From Ruegeria sp. 6PALISEP08 (GTDB taxonomy: Bacteria > Pseudomonadota > Alphaproteobacteria > Rhodobacterales > Rhodobacteraceae): DNA of 64,000 nucleotides. The notes below the pieces were generated by a model, which worked only from the letters and a program-made list of their open reading frames with translations, was not told the origin of the DNA and made no database searches. The translations under genes were made by a program, and so were the position numbers. The stretch covers positions 1 to 64,000 of the forward strand of contig NZ_LGXZ01000002.1 in NCBI RefSeq assembly GCF_001238295.1, in the 5' to 3' direction. This document shows, one piece after another, positions 37,485 through 46,695 of the stretch. Positions within the stretch are counted from its first letter, which is position 1, and each line of letters begins with the position of its first letter.

Positions 37485-39704
37485 TTACCCTTCGATACGG
37501 GTCAGATCGGCGACACTGGAACAGACCGTCCGGATCTGGCTGAGCAGGTTCAGGCGGTTGCGGCGTAGAATGTCATTGTCGGTATTGACCTGCACATCCT
37601 CAAAGAACGCGTCCACTGGCCCGCGCAAGGCGGCCATGGCGGCCATGGCGGTCGGGAAATCTTCGGCCTTGAGCGCCGGATCGATCTGCGCCTGCGCCTG
37701 ATCCAAAGCTGCAAACAGCGCCTTTTCGCTGTCCGTCTCGGCAAATTTCACATCCGCGCCATAGGAGTACTCAACCCCGTCCTTCTCCTCGGCCTGAGTC
37801 AGGATGTTGTTGGCACGCTTGAATCCCTGCACGAGGTTTTCGCCATCCTCGGTCGCGATCACCGCATTCAGAGCACGGGCGCGTTTGACCAGCAGGTTAA
37901 GGTCGTCATTGCCATCCATCGCGATACAGGCGTCGATGATGTCGTGACGGATACCCTCGTCGCGGAGGAAGACCTTCAGGCGATCGTGGAAGAAGGAGAG
38001 GAGGTCATCGGATGCGTCAGGAACCTTTTTCTCTAACTCAAGAAATGCCGCCGCAGGCAATCCGCCAATTCTTTCTTTGACAGCCTGAAAAGCCCCGCCA
38101 AATACACCGTGATCCGCAATCTCCTCCAGAAGGTCGCGGACATTTGCGTCCGGCAGCGCCTCACTGATGGCGCTCTCTGCCCGCACTAACTGGCTATCAA
38201 AGAAGCGGTCCAAACTGACACGCAGATTGTTATCCAAAACCAGCCGAATAATCCCCAACGCCGCACGGCGCAGCGCAAACGGGTCTTTCGAGCCGGTCGG
38301 TTTCTCATCGATTGCCCAGAACCCGGTCAGCGTGTCCAGCTTGTCGGCCAGCGCCACGGTCACCGAGAGCGGCGCGGTTGGCACATCATCCGACGGACCC
38401 AGCGGTGAGTAATGTTCCTGCGCCACGGCGGCGACGGCGGTGTCCTCGCCTGCGGCCTCGATGTAATACCGACCCATAAGCCCCTGAAGTTCGGGGAATT
38501 CATAGACCATCTCGGAACTCAGATCAGCCTTGGCCAGCCGCGCGGCTTTCTCGGCCTGATCGGCATCCGCACCCGTTACCGGGGCCAGTTCGCGGGCCAG
38601 CGCGGCAATGCGATCAATCCGTTCGGCCTGTGTGCCCAGTTTGTTGTGGAAGGTCACGTTCTCCAACGCTCGGGTCCATTGGGCGATGTCCGACTTGGCG
38701 ACACGCAGGTCATTCTCCCAGAAGAATTTCGCATCCGCCAGACGGGCTGAAAGCACCTTCTGGTTGCCCGCCAGAATGGTCGCGCCATTGTCGGCGGTTT
38801 CGCGGTTGGCCACGGTGATGAAGCGTTCGATCCGGCCTGTTTTAGGGTTCTTTACGGAAAAGAACTTCTGGTGTTCCTTCATCGAGGTTTGCAGCACCTC
38901 GGGCGGCAGATCGAGGAATTCGTCGTCGATCTTTCCCATCAGCACCACGGGCCATTCCACCAGCCCGGCGACCTCTGCCAGCAGACCCCTGTCTTCAACC
39001 ACGTCCAGATCGGCGGCAAAGGCCATGTTCTGTGCGTCGTTCCAAATATGCTCGGCCCGTTCCTCGGGCAACAGCACGACGAACGCAGTTTTCAGCTTGG
39101 CGGCATAATCTTCAAACGATGTAACAGCAAAACGGTTGGGTGCCATGAAACGGTGCCCTTCCGTGATATCGCCGGATGTGATGCCTTCAACCTCGACCGG
39201 TACGACCTGAGACCCGGCCTCATCACTCAGGATACACAGGATCGAATGCAGCGGACGGACCCAGCGTAAAGTCCCACTGCCCCAGCGCATGGACTTTGGC
39301 CAGGGGAAGTTGCGGATGGTGGCTTCCAACACTTCCGCCACAATGTCAGCCGCAGGACGTCCTGCTTTTTCGATGGTTGCAAAGTAAATTGCGCCTTTGG
39401 GTGTGTCGCGTTCTTCCAGCTGATCGCGGGTCAGGCCAGCGCCTCGCAGAAACCCCTCGACGGCTTTGTCCGGCGCGCCAACCTTGGGGCCTTTGCGTTC
39501 CTCGCGAATGGTGGGGCTTTCCGCCAACAGCCCTTCGACTGCCAGCGTCAAACGACGCGGCGTGGTCAGGGCGGCAGCCCCGGCATAGGTCAAACCGGCC
39601 TCGACCAAACCGTCGGTAATCCGCTTTTTCAGGTCCTCACCGGCGCGGGTCTGCATACGCGCGGGAATCTCCTCGGAAAACAGTTCGATCAGCAGGTCAG
39701 GCAT
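37485..39704 (-). CDS. glyS: Glycine-tRNA ligase beta subunit
   Basis: Beta subunit of the tetrameric bacterial glycyl-tRNA synthetase, which binds tRNA-Gly. The 739-residue protein starts LLIELFSEEIPARMQTRAGE, typical of GlyS, with PRRLTLAVEGL, the SMRWGSGTLRWVRPLHSI core and a C-terminal anticodon-binding helical domain. It begins nine bases after gltS with AAGGACCGACA as ribosome site. The alpha subunit gene glyQ is 2.5 kb upstream on the same strand, interrupted by gltS, a small gene and marC. Confidence 0.96.
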   Translation of the reverse strand: MPDLLIELFSEEIPARMQTRAGEDLKKRITDGLVEAGLTYAGAAALTTPRRLTLAVEGLLAESPTIREERKGPKVGAPDKAVEGFLRGAGLTRDQLEERDTPKGAIYFATIEKAGRPAADIVAEVLEATIRNFPWPKSMRWGSGTLRWVRPLHSILCILSDEAGSQVVPVEVEGITSGDITEGHRFMAPNRFAVTSFEDYAAKLKTAFVVLLPEERAEHIWNDAQNMAFAADLDVVEDRGLLAEVAGLVEWPVVLMGKIDDEFLDLPPEVLQTSMKEHQKFFSVKNPKTGRIERFITVANRETADNGATILAGNQKVLSARLADAKFFWENDLRVAKSDIAQWTRALENVTFHNKLGTQAERIDRIAALARELAPVTGADADQAEKAARLAKADLSSEMVYEFPELQGLMGRYYIEAAGEDTAVAAVAQEHYSPLGPSDDVPTAPLSVTVALADKLDTLTGFWAIDEKPTGSKDPFALRRAALGIIRLVLDNNLRVSLDRFFDSQLVRAESAISEALPDANVRDLLEEIADHGVFGGAFQAVKERIGGLPAAAFLELEKKVPDASDDLLSFFHDRLKVFLRDEGIRHDIIDACIAMDGNDDLNLLVKRARALNAVIATEDGENLVQGFKRANNILTQAEEKDGVEYSYGADVKFAETDSEKALFAALDQAQAQIDPALKAEDFPTAMAAMAALRGPVDAFFEDVQVNTDNDILRRNRLNLLSQIRTVCSSVADLTRIEG

Positions 39705-39713
39705 TGTCGGTCC

Positions 39714-40922
39714 TTAGAAATTGACGATCGTCTGGATGACGATGGCATTTGCGATATCCACAAAGAAGGCGGATACAAGGGGGAGCACAATAAAGGCAAT
39801 AGGCGATGGGCCATATCGCTTGGTCACGGCAGTCATATTTGCAATGGCGGTGGGTGTGGCCCCCAATGCAAAGCCCCCGAAACCCGCTGCCAGAACCGCC
39901 CCGCGGTAGTTTGAACCCATGAGCGGAAACAGCACCCAGATCACAAAGGCAACTGTAAACAACGTCTGCGCCGACATGATCACCACAATCGCCATTCCCA
40001 ATTCGGCAATTGTCCAAAGCTGAAGGCTCATAAGGGACATAGCCAGAAACGCGCCCAGTGCAAACTCCGAGATCAGGGCCAGCGAGGGCGTGCGCGCAAC
40101 GGGTGGGGCGGACGGCGCCAAAGCCGTCCGCAGGTTGGAAATCACGATACCCATCAGAAGGCACGGCACGAACAACGGCAATTTCAATCCAGCTGCGGAA
40201 ATCGCCTCGCCCAGTATATAGCCGAAGATGATCGCAAGGTTCAGATGCAGCAGGACTCGCATGATTGACATATGGTCTATGCCCGAGGCCCCAGGCTCGT
40301 CGTCGGGCAGCCCCACCGTATGTTCCTCATCGGGTCGATCAGGGGTCAGGTTGCGGGATTCGACCAACAGGCGCGCGATTGGGCCACCGACCAAAGCTGC
40401 CAGAACCAGGCCCAGCGTGGCCACCGCAACGCCAAGTTCGGTTGCGCCATCCAATCCGGTCGCGCGCGCAACTTCGGGTGCCCAGGCAATTGCCGTTCCA
40501 TGTCCGCCGATCAGTGCGGCGGATCCGAACAAAACCCCGGCTTGCGCCGGATAGCCAAACAAAGACGCCCCCGCCGCCCCGATCACGTTCTGCGCGATGA
40601 TCGTCAAAAGCGTCAAAACCAGAAGAATTAGCAAAGGCTTACCCCCTGCTATCAAATCAGAAAACCGGGCATTCAGACCGATTCCCGCAAAAAACAGAAC
40701 CAGAAGAGAATCTCGGGTGTTCAGTTCGAAGGACAGTTCGAGGTTGAACAAAAGATATAGGGCCAGAACGACAAGTGATGCCAAAAGCCCACCGGTGACG
40801 GGCTCGGGAATATTGAACTGTCGCAGCACCACGACCTTGCTGTTGATCCGCGCGCCCAGCAGGTAGACTGCAAAGCCCAGAGTTGCGGTGATGAAATCCG
40901 GGATTGTTACAGCGTCGGCCAA
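39714..40922 (-). CDS. gltS: Sodium/glutamate symporter
   Basis: A 402-residue membrane carrier with about ten helices in two inverted halves. Conserved segments are FNIPEPVTGGLLAS, GGHGTAIAWAPEVA and GFALGATPTAIANM, all typical of GltS. It imports glutamate with sodium. The start is TTG at 40922, chosen because GAGGAG lies six bases upstream and overlaps the preceding gene's stop, and because the first helix follows directly; the ATG-type starts upstream lie inside the neighbour. It is ten bases after the small gene and nine bases before glyS. Confidence 0.9.
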   Translation of the reverse strand: MADAVTIPDFITATLGFAVYLLGARINSKVVVLRQFNIPEPVTGGLLASLVVLALYLLFNLELSFELNTRDSLLVLFFAGIGLNARFSDLIAGGKPLLILLVLTLLTIIAQNVIGAAGASLFGYPAQAGVLFGSAALIGGHGTAIAWAPEVARATGLDGATELGVAVATLGLVLAALVGGPIARLLVESRNLTPDRPDEEHTVGLPDDEPGASGIDHMSIMRVLLHLNLAIIFGYILGEAISAAGLKLPLFVPCLLMGIVISNLRTALAPSAPPVARTPSLALISEFALGAFLAMSLMSLQLWTIAELGMAIVVIMSAQTLFTVAFVIWVLFPLMGSNYRGAVLAAGFGGFALGATPTAIANMTAVTKRYGPSPIAFIVLPLVSAFFVDIANAIVIQTIVNF

Positions 40923-40932
40923 GGCGATCTCC

Positions 40933-41457
40933 TCAGTATTCAGGGCGCGGGGGGCACTCCTCTCCGACGACCGTACCGTCATAAGCCTTTTCACCGCAAT
41001 TGTTCAGAACGTGCCAGATAAAGCCCCGGCCGTCTTCGGTAACCGCCACGATGCGATCAACACCGTAATGCACGTTTTTTTGGCCGATGAATGCCTGCGC
41101 CTTACCGGACTTCAAGTTCTCGGCCAGGGCCGCGGCATCGTAGCAGTCAAACCAGCCCGGTGCGGTCAGTGGCGTTGTCTCGTCTGCTTGAAGGTAGGTG
41201 GCCTGCAGTTCTTCCAGCGCGACATCGGTTTCAAAACACGCGCGGAACCGGATCGGAGAGCTGTCTGCGTCAATGGCCTGAAACGAAGAATAGGAAATGG
41301 CCACCGGCGCCTGAGTTGCATCAACGGACAGAACTACATCCCTGCCTGGAGTGGGCTCAACATCATAGTAATAGCCGTAGACCTGCAGATAATACATGCC
41401 AACGCCTGCAATAGCTGCAGACATGAGCAGGATGAGTGCCAGAATTTTTCCAGTCAT
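40933..41457 (-). CDS. Small membrane-anchored protein, probable DUF6446-type
   Basis: A 174-residue protein with one N-terminal helix (ILALILLMSAAIAGVGMYYL) and a periplasmic domain. Conserved-looking pieces are FQAIDADSSPIRFRACF and FIWHVLNNCGEKAYDGT, with three or four cysteines that could pair. I recall this pattern from a Rhodobacterales-only family, sometimes mis-named histidine kinase in annotations, though it has no kinase features. It is ten bases upstream of gltS, in the same transcript. The function is unknown. Confidence 0.65.
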   Translation of the reverse strand: MTGKILALILLMSAAIAGVGMYYLQVYGYYYDVEPTPGRDVVLSVDATQAPVAISYSSFQAIDADSSPIRFRACFETDVALEELQATYLQADETTPLTAPGWFDCYDAAALAENLKSGKAQAFIGQKNVHYGVDRIVAVTEDGRGFIWHVLNNCGEKAYDGTVVGEECPPRPEY

Positions 41458-41548
41458 CTTTCGATGCTTCCCTTTATGCAGGTACTTCCAAGTGCTTCAG
41501 AAATAGGCCACGTTTCACCGCAGAACAGAACGACCCGAGGTGAACCGT

Positions 41549-42181
41549 ATGGATACCACTCTTGCCGTTGGATTTTTCGGCGCGCTTTTTGCCATTATGA
41601 ACCCGGTGACGAACCTGCCCGTTTTTCTGAGCGTGACGCAGAGTCTTTCGGCAACCGACCAACGCAAGGTTGCGATCAAGACGTCCCTCTACTGTCTTAT
41701 CCTTGGCGGAGCGTTTGCAGCCGTCGGCAGTCAGGCGCTTGGCTTGTTTGGCATAACCGTCGATCACCTGAGAGTTGCCGGCGGTCTGGTCGTCCTTATG
41801 ATCGGTTTGAACATGCTGAACGGCAACGAAAGCAGTTCGCACCACGGAACGGATGATGAGAAAGAAGAATACCTCGCGGCTGAGACAGTTGCCTTTTACC
41901 CTCTGGCCTTTCCCATACTTGTCGGCCCCGGAACCATCACGACCTTGATCCTGTATGCGCATCACGTGAAAAATCCCATTGAAGCAGTTGTTTTCGCGGG
42001 CGTTTTCTTGTCGGTCGTTGCCCTTTTGTTGATCACGTTCTGGAATGCGGCATGGCTGGCCGAACGCCTTTCGGGCAACGCGCGCGTGATTATGAGCCGC
42101 TTTATGGGCATGATCTTGTCGGCCATCGCGATCGGCATGATCGCGGACGGCCTGAAAACACTGTTGCCGGGGCTGGCCTGA
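41549..42181 (+). CDS. MarC family integral membrane protein
   Basis: A 210-residue protein with six helices: the first contains GFFGALFAIMNPVTNLPVFL, and the second half contains AFPILVGPGTITTLILYA. Both motifs mark the MarC/UPF0056 family, whose function is not known. ATG 41549 follows CGAGGTGAACCGT; a GTG three codons earlier is also in frame. It is on the plus strand and sits inside the glyQ-glyS region, which is otherwise on the minus strand. Confidence 0.92.
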   Translation: MDTTLAVGFFGALFAIMNPVTNLPVFLSVTQSLSATDQRKVAIKTSLYCLILGGAFAAVGSQALGLFGITVDHLRVAGGLVVLMIGLNMLNGNESSSHHGTDDEKEEYLAAETVAFYPLAFPILVGPGTITTLILYAHHVKNPIEAVVFAGVFLSVVALLLITFWNAAWLAERLSGNARVIMSRFMGMILSAIAIGMIADGLKTLLPGLA

Positions 42182-42189
42182 TTGGCCCA

Positions 42190-43119
42190 TCAGGCTTGGA
42201 ACCCGGCCGCCTCGGTCTGAACAAACGCATCCGCGCATTGCTTTGCTAGCGCCCGCACGCGGCCGATATAGGCCTGTCGCTCGGTCACCGAGATCACCCC
42301 CCGCGCGTCCAGCAAGTTGAAGATGTGGCTGGCCTTGATGCACTGATCATAAGCCGGGTGCGCCATGATGATGCGCTTGCCGGTTTTTGGATCGACGTGC
42401 TCTTGTGCCAGAATGGCGGCGCACTCGACCTCGGCCTCTTCGAAATGACGCAGCAGAACTTCGGTGTTGGCAACATCAAAGTTCCAGCGGGCGTATTCCT
42501 CTTCGGTTTGTTTGAAGATGTCACCGTATTTCAACGGGCTGGGCGATTGCGGGTCATTAAACGGCATGTCCATCACGTGATCGACGCCCAGCACATACAT
42601 GGCCAGACGCTCCAGACCATAGGTCAGCTCACCCGAGACGGGTGCACAATCATGGCCACCCACCTGTTGGAAATAGGTGAACTGGCTGACTTCCATACCG
42701 TCACACCAGACTTCCCAGCCCAGACCCCAGGCGCCTAGCGTGGGGCTTTCCCAGTCATCCTCGACAAACCGGATATCATGCAGTTCCATGTCGATGCCGA
42801 TAGCCTCAAGGCTGCCCAGGTACAGTTCCTGCAGATCGGGCGGGCTTGGTTTGATCAGCACCTGATACTGATAGTAATGCTGCAACCGGTTTGGATTCTC
42901 GCCATAACGACCATCCGTCGGACGGCGCGAGGGCTGAACATAGGCTGCGGCCCAAGCCTTGGATCCCAGCGCACGAAGAGTGGTCGCGGGATGGAACGTC
43001 CCTGCCCCGACTTCCATGTCATATGGCTGCAGAATCGCGCAACCTTTCGAGGCCCAATAGGTCTGAAGCCGCAGGATAATCTCCTGAAATGAACGCGGTG
43101 CGCTGTTCGGTTCGGTCAT
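42190..43119 (-). CDS. glyQ: Glycine-tRNA ligase alpha subunit
   Basis: Catalytic alpha subunit that activates glycine and charges tRNA-Gly together with GlyS. The 309-residue protein contains [18 protein letters not shown] (motif 2 region), [18 protein letters not shown] and the C-terminal helical part. ATG 43119 follows AGAGGGAATGCC; the frame extends six codons further upstream. It is convergent with marC by eight bases. Confidence 0.96.
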   Translation of the reverse strand: MTEPNSAPRSFQEIILRLQTYWASKGCAILQPYDMEVGAGTFHPATTLRALGSKAWAAAYVQPSRRPTDGRYGENPNRLQHYYQYQVLIKPSPPDLQELYLGSLEAIGIDMELHDIRFVEDDWESPTLGAWGLGWEVWCDGMEVSQFTYFQQVGGHDCAPVSGELTYGLERLAMYVLGVDHVMDMPFNDPQSPSPLKYGDIFKQTEEEYARWNFDVANTEVLLRHFEEAEVECAAILAQEHVDPKTGKRIIMAHPAYDQCIKASHIFNLLDARGVISVTERQAYIGRVRALAKQCADAFVQTEAAGFQA

Positions 43120-43326
43120 GGCATTCCCTCTGGGCACCCTTGCGCCCGGTTCCGGTCGGTTTGGCCCTTCCTATGCAAGGGGCAAAGGGGCGTCAACGGG
43201 GCTTTGGCCCACGGCTGTATCTGCGCGGCCACACCGCAAATTCCCCGTATTCGCGGCATGGCAATTGACACCTGAAATCGCGTACTCTGCGCCAAAGCAC
43301 AAACACTGCAAATAAACGGGCAGATT

Positions 43327-45066
43327 ATGAAACGCGTATTCACAGCAATTCTATTGTTTCTATTGGTCGGGCTGCGCGCCGCGTCCGCTCAACAAGACCA
43401 AGGCGTCTGGGTGCAGGTCGAGGCGCAACCGTCCTTGCGCGAAGCACAGGATCGCGCGCAAGCCTACGCCGGTGCTCTGCCCGACGTGAACGGCTTTCGC
43501 CTGAACAGCGGCTGGTACGCAATCGTCATCGGCCCCTATGCGCGCCAGGACGCCGAACAGGTGCTGCGGGTGTATCGATCCGAAGGTCAGATTCCCCGCG
43601 ACAGCTTCATCGCCTTTTCCGGCGGGCTCGGGCAACAGTTCTGGCCTATCGGTGCAAATGTGCTGAACCGTGGCACTGTCGCGGCACCCGTTGCGCCGGT
43701 TGCTGAGGCCGAAGACACTCTGACAATCGCACCCACTCAGGACGCGGATGAAACCCGCGCACAGGCTCTGCAATCCGAACGCCTGCTGACCGCGCAGGAC
43801 CGCAAGGATCTGCAAACGGCGTTGCAGGCGGCCGGGTTTTACAACTCTACCATCGACGGGGCCTTTGGTCAGGGAACGCGCCGTTCAATGGGTGATTGGC
43901 AACGATTTAACGGGTTTGAAGCAACCGGCGTGCTAACCACGTCGCAGCGCAAAGCCTTGATGGACGACTATAACGCGCCGCTGACCAGCGTTGGGATGGC
44001 CCGATATTCCGATGACGCGGCTGGGATCACGATGGACCTGCCTTTGGATGCTGTCCGCTTTGATCGCTATGAAGCTCCGTTTGCCCACTTCAACAGCGCA
44101 TCCGAGCTGAATGCCAAAGCCCTCTTGATCAGCCAGGACGGTGACAAGCGCACCCTGCGCGCCCTGTATGAAGTCATGCAGTCGCTGGAAATCGTTCCGC
44201 TGAACGGCCCGCGTGAGCTGCGAGGAGACCGCTTCACCCTTGAAGGGCGTGGAAATGGCGTGGTGTCCTTTACACAGGCGCGCCTGACAGACGGCAAAAT
44301 CAAAGGGTATTCACTGATCTGGCCCGAAGGCGACGAGGCACGCCGCGTGCGAGTTCTTTCGGCTATGGCCTCCAGTTTTACCACCACCGACGCGGTGCTC
44401 GATGCCGCCGCAGGTGCAGATGCCGCGCAAAACATCGATCTGGTGTCCGGCTTGCAAATCCGCAAACCGCGCCTGTCCCGCTCGGGTTTCTTTGCCGATG
44501 AGAAGGGAACCGTTTTGACAGTTTCGGAAGCCGTCGAGAACTGCACCCGGATCACTCTGGACGGGGATCAGGAGGTGCAGCTTGCCATGGCCGATGACGA
44601 AGTAGGAGTCGCGGTTCTGCGCCCATCCAATGCACTGGCCCCCATGAGCGTGGCCGCTTTCAGCCCGGCACTGCCGCGTCTTCAATCTGACGTTGCGGTC
44701 TCAGGTTTTTCTTATCAGGGTGCCCTGGGTGCCCCGACACTGACATTCGGACAAGTTGCCGATGTGCGTGGCCTGAATGGCGAGACAGGTGTTAAACGCC
44801 TGGCCCTGAACGCGCAGCCCGGCGATGCGGGCGGCCCGGTTTTCAATGACAGCGGCAACGTTGTCGGGATGCTGTTGCCCACACCGTCTGAAGGGCGCAG
44901 CCTGCCTGCTTCGGTCAGTTTGGCGGCCACTGGTGAGCGGTTGACGGAAATCCTGGCGAAGGCTGGCGTGTCCGGTCAGTCAAGCGAAGAAACCACGCAA
45001 ATCTCACCCAACGAACTGAACCGTCGCGCGACAGGCATGACGGTTCTGGTGCACTGCTGGGATTGA
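43327..45066 (+). CDS. Exported SPOR / peptidoglycan-binding / inactive trypsin-like protein
   Basis: A 579-residue protein with a signal peptide (about 1-21). Residues 25-95 look like a SPOR domain, which binds denuded septal glycan, then a Pro/Ala linker, then a PG_binding_1 domain at 155-215 (LLTAQDRKDLQTALQAAGFY, DGAFGQGTRRSM). The last 200 residues follow a trypsin-like peptidase: the histidine position in VLTVSEAVENC is Glu401, the aspartate position in DDEVGVAVLR is Gly427, and the serine motif reads GDAGGP with Ala501. All three catalytic residues are therefore replaced, so it is probably a peptide-binding pseudoprotease in the periplasm or at the division site. Confidence 0.8.
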   Translation: MKRVFTAILLFLLVGLRAASAQQDQGVWVQVEAQPSLREAQDRAQAYAGALPDVNGFRLNSGWYAIVIGPYARQDAEQVLRVYRSEGQIPRDSFIAFSGGLGQQFWPIGANVLNRGTVAAPVAPVAEAEDTLTIAPTQDADETRAQALQSERLLTAQDRKDLQTALQAAGFYNSTIDGAFGQGTRRSMGDWQRFNGFEATGVLTTSQRKALMDDYNAPLTSVGMARYSDDAAGITMDLPLDAVRFDRYEAPFAHFNSASELNAKALLISQDGDKRTLRALYEVMQSLEIVPLNGPRELRGDRFTLEGRGNGVVSFTQARLTDGKIKGYSLIWPEGDEARRVRVLSAMASSFTTTDAVLDAAAGADAAQNIDLVSGLQIRKPRLSRSGFFADEKGTVLTVSEAVENCTRITLDGDQEVQLAMADDEVGVAVLRPSNALAPMSVAAFSPALPRLQSDVAVSGFSYQGALGAPTLTFGQVADVRGLNGETGVKRLALNAQPGDAGGPVFNDSGNVVGMLLPTPSEGRSLPASVSLAATGERLTEILAKAGVSGQSSEETTQISPNELNRRATGMTVLVHCWD

Positions 45067-45088
45067 TCCGCTCCTACTTGAGAAACCC

Positions 45089-45119
45089 AAAGCGCCGCAC
45101 ATCCACGCGGCGCTTTTTT
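45089..45119. terminator. Intrinsic terminator, probably bidirectional
   Basis: AAAGCGCCGC, loop ACATCCAC, GCGGCGCTTT followed by TTT: ten perfect pairs. It lies 22 bases after the SPOR gene stop and next to the stop of the convergent ThDP enzyme gene. On the minus strand the AAA flank is short, so it serves mainly the plus strand. Confidence 0.85.
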
Positions 45120-45120
45120 G

Positions 45121-46695
45121 TTACAGAATATCTGGCGTCACGTGGATCAGAGTTGGGCCCGGCGCGTCAAAAGCCGCACGAGCTGCGCCCTGCATCTCAT
45201 CCAATGTCTCAGGTGCCACGGAACGCGCACCAAAGGCCTCGGCGAGCTTACAGAAATCCGGGTTTCGAGCCACCACGGCATTAGGCGCGATCTGGCTGCG
45301 CACCATGCTGTCTTCAATCTCTTTCAGCTTGCCGTTGTCCCACAAGATGATCGGCAGAGACAGACCCAGCTCAACCGCGACACCCAATTCCTGCATCGTG
45401 TAGTGAAACCCATAATCCCCGGCGATAACTGCCGTTGGTTTTCCACGCCGTGCAACTGCCCCGCCTATTCCGGCAGGCAACCCGTAACCAAGTGTGCCAA
45501 ACCCCGTTGGATGATGCCAATGATGAGGATAGGCCACATCCCAGACCTCTTTCGCGACATAGGCGAACTGGGTCATATCAGAATAAATCATGGTGTCGGC
45601 CGGCATCGCTTCACGCAATGCGTCCGCGATCGGCACGATTCCGGGTCGTTCCGCGTCCACCTCGGCGCGCCAGCGTGCGCGCGCCTCGGCCACTTCGTCT
45701 GGCGACCAGCCTGTCGCTGGCTTCATGTTCTCGGTCGCCTGCCACAAGGCGCGGGCAAAGCTCTGACTGTCCGTCTGAAGCTTGATTGCGGCACGGTGGC
45801 GGTCAGACAGAACCTCAGGGTCCAGATCCACACGGATCAGCGTCGCCTTGTGCCCCAGCTCATGCCGCCACAAATCGACCTCTCCAAGCTCTGCGCCCAC
45901 GGCAATTACAAGATCTGCCGAGGCAATGACCTCGGCGCTTCCGGGGCGTGGCAACATGGGCCCGAAATCCAGCGGATAGTTCACACCCGTCAACCCACGC
46001 CCGGCATAAGTGGTAAAGCAGGCAGCCCCCAGCTGCGTCAAAATCTGTCGCCAGTCGTTGGATTTGCACCCCCCACCCAAGATGAACAAGGGCTTGCGTG
46101 ACAGGTTCAGCATCGAGACAACCGACGACACGTCAGGCGGCAACGCCCTGGTGCGCAGCGCAGGCTGGTTGGGGAATGGCGCCGGTTCGGCATCAGCCTC
46201 TAACTGTGCAATCGGCACCTGAATGTGTTTGGGCCGCGGTCGCGACAGCTCGAATTCTTCAAAGGCACGTTCTACCAGACTGTATGCTGCTGCGGCAGTG
46301 TCCGCCTGCACCGACCAATCTGCAACCGTCCCGGCCGCAGCGCGCTGATCTTTCATCTGGTGCAGCTGACCGCGCATAGCTTGCTTTTCGTCAAGACACG
46401 AAGACAACACCAACATCGGGACGGAATCGCTATAGGCCTGACCGATCGGTGTCATGATGTTGCACAGGCCAGGGCCGGTGATGACATAGGCGACACCGGG
46501 CTTGCCGGTTGCCCGCGCGTAGCCATCGGCCATGAACCCGGCCCCTTGCTCGTGTCGAGCCAGAACATGGGTAATACCGGCCTCTTCGATGCCACGATAC
46601 ATTTCCTGATTATGGACGCCGGGAATGCCGAAAATAACATCCACGCCACGATCCTTGAGCATATGCGACAACTGTGCGCCAAGGGGTCTTTGCAT
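45121..46695 (-). CDS. ThDP-dependent enzyme of the acetolactate synthase family (AruI-like)
   Basis: A 524-residue three-domain ThDP enzyme. The N-terminal catalytic glutamate is in LARHEQGAGFMADGYARATG, the central FAD-type domain has ILGGGCKSNDWR, and the ThDP motif is GDYGFHYTMQELGVAVE...WDN, slightly altered from the usual GDG...NN. It differs from IlvB in lacking its typical N-terminal length. Such proteins include the 5-guanidino-2-oxopentanoate decarboxylase AruI of arginine breakdown, acetolactate synthases and others. With an arginine deiminase operon in the same window AruI is attractive but unproven. It overlaps the upstream trkH stop (TGATG). Confidence 0.75.
   Translation of the reverse strand: MQRPLGAQLSHMLKDRGVDVIFGIPGVHNQEMYRGIEEAGITHVLARHEQGAGFMADGYARATGKPGVAYVITGPGLCNIMTPIGQAYSDSVPMLVLSSCLDEKQAMRGQLHQMKDQRAAAGTVADWSVQADTAAAAYSLVERAFEEFELSRPRPKHIQVPIAQLEADAEPAPFPNQPALRTRALPPDVSSVVSMLNLSRKPLFILGGGCKSNDWRQILTQLGAACFTTYAGRGLTGVNYPLDFGPMLPRPGSAEVIASADLVIAVGAELGEVDLWRHELGHKATLIRVDLDPEVLSDRHRAAIKLQTDSQSFARALWQATENMKPATGWSPDEVAEARARWRAEVDAERPGIVPIADALREAMPADTMIYSDMTQFAYVAKEVWDVAYPHHWHHPTGFGTLGYGLPAGIGGAVARRGKPTAVIAGDYGFHYTMQELGVAVELGLSLPIILWDNGKLKEIEDSMVRSQIAPNAVVARNPDFCKLAEAFGARSVAPETLDEMQGAARAAFDAPGPTLIHVTPDIL

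Noticed and set aside
40888-41856. Plus-strand frame of 322 codons across gltS, the small gene and marC
   Set aside because: It crosses three clearly supported genes in other frames and has no recognisable domain.
45118-46101. Plus-strand frame of 327 codons opposite the ThDP enzyme
   Set aside because: It is antisense to a gene with complete ThDP motifs; the composition is atypical for protein.
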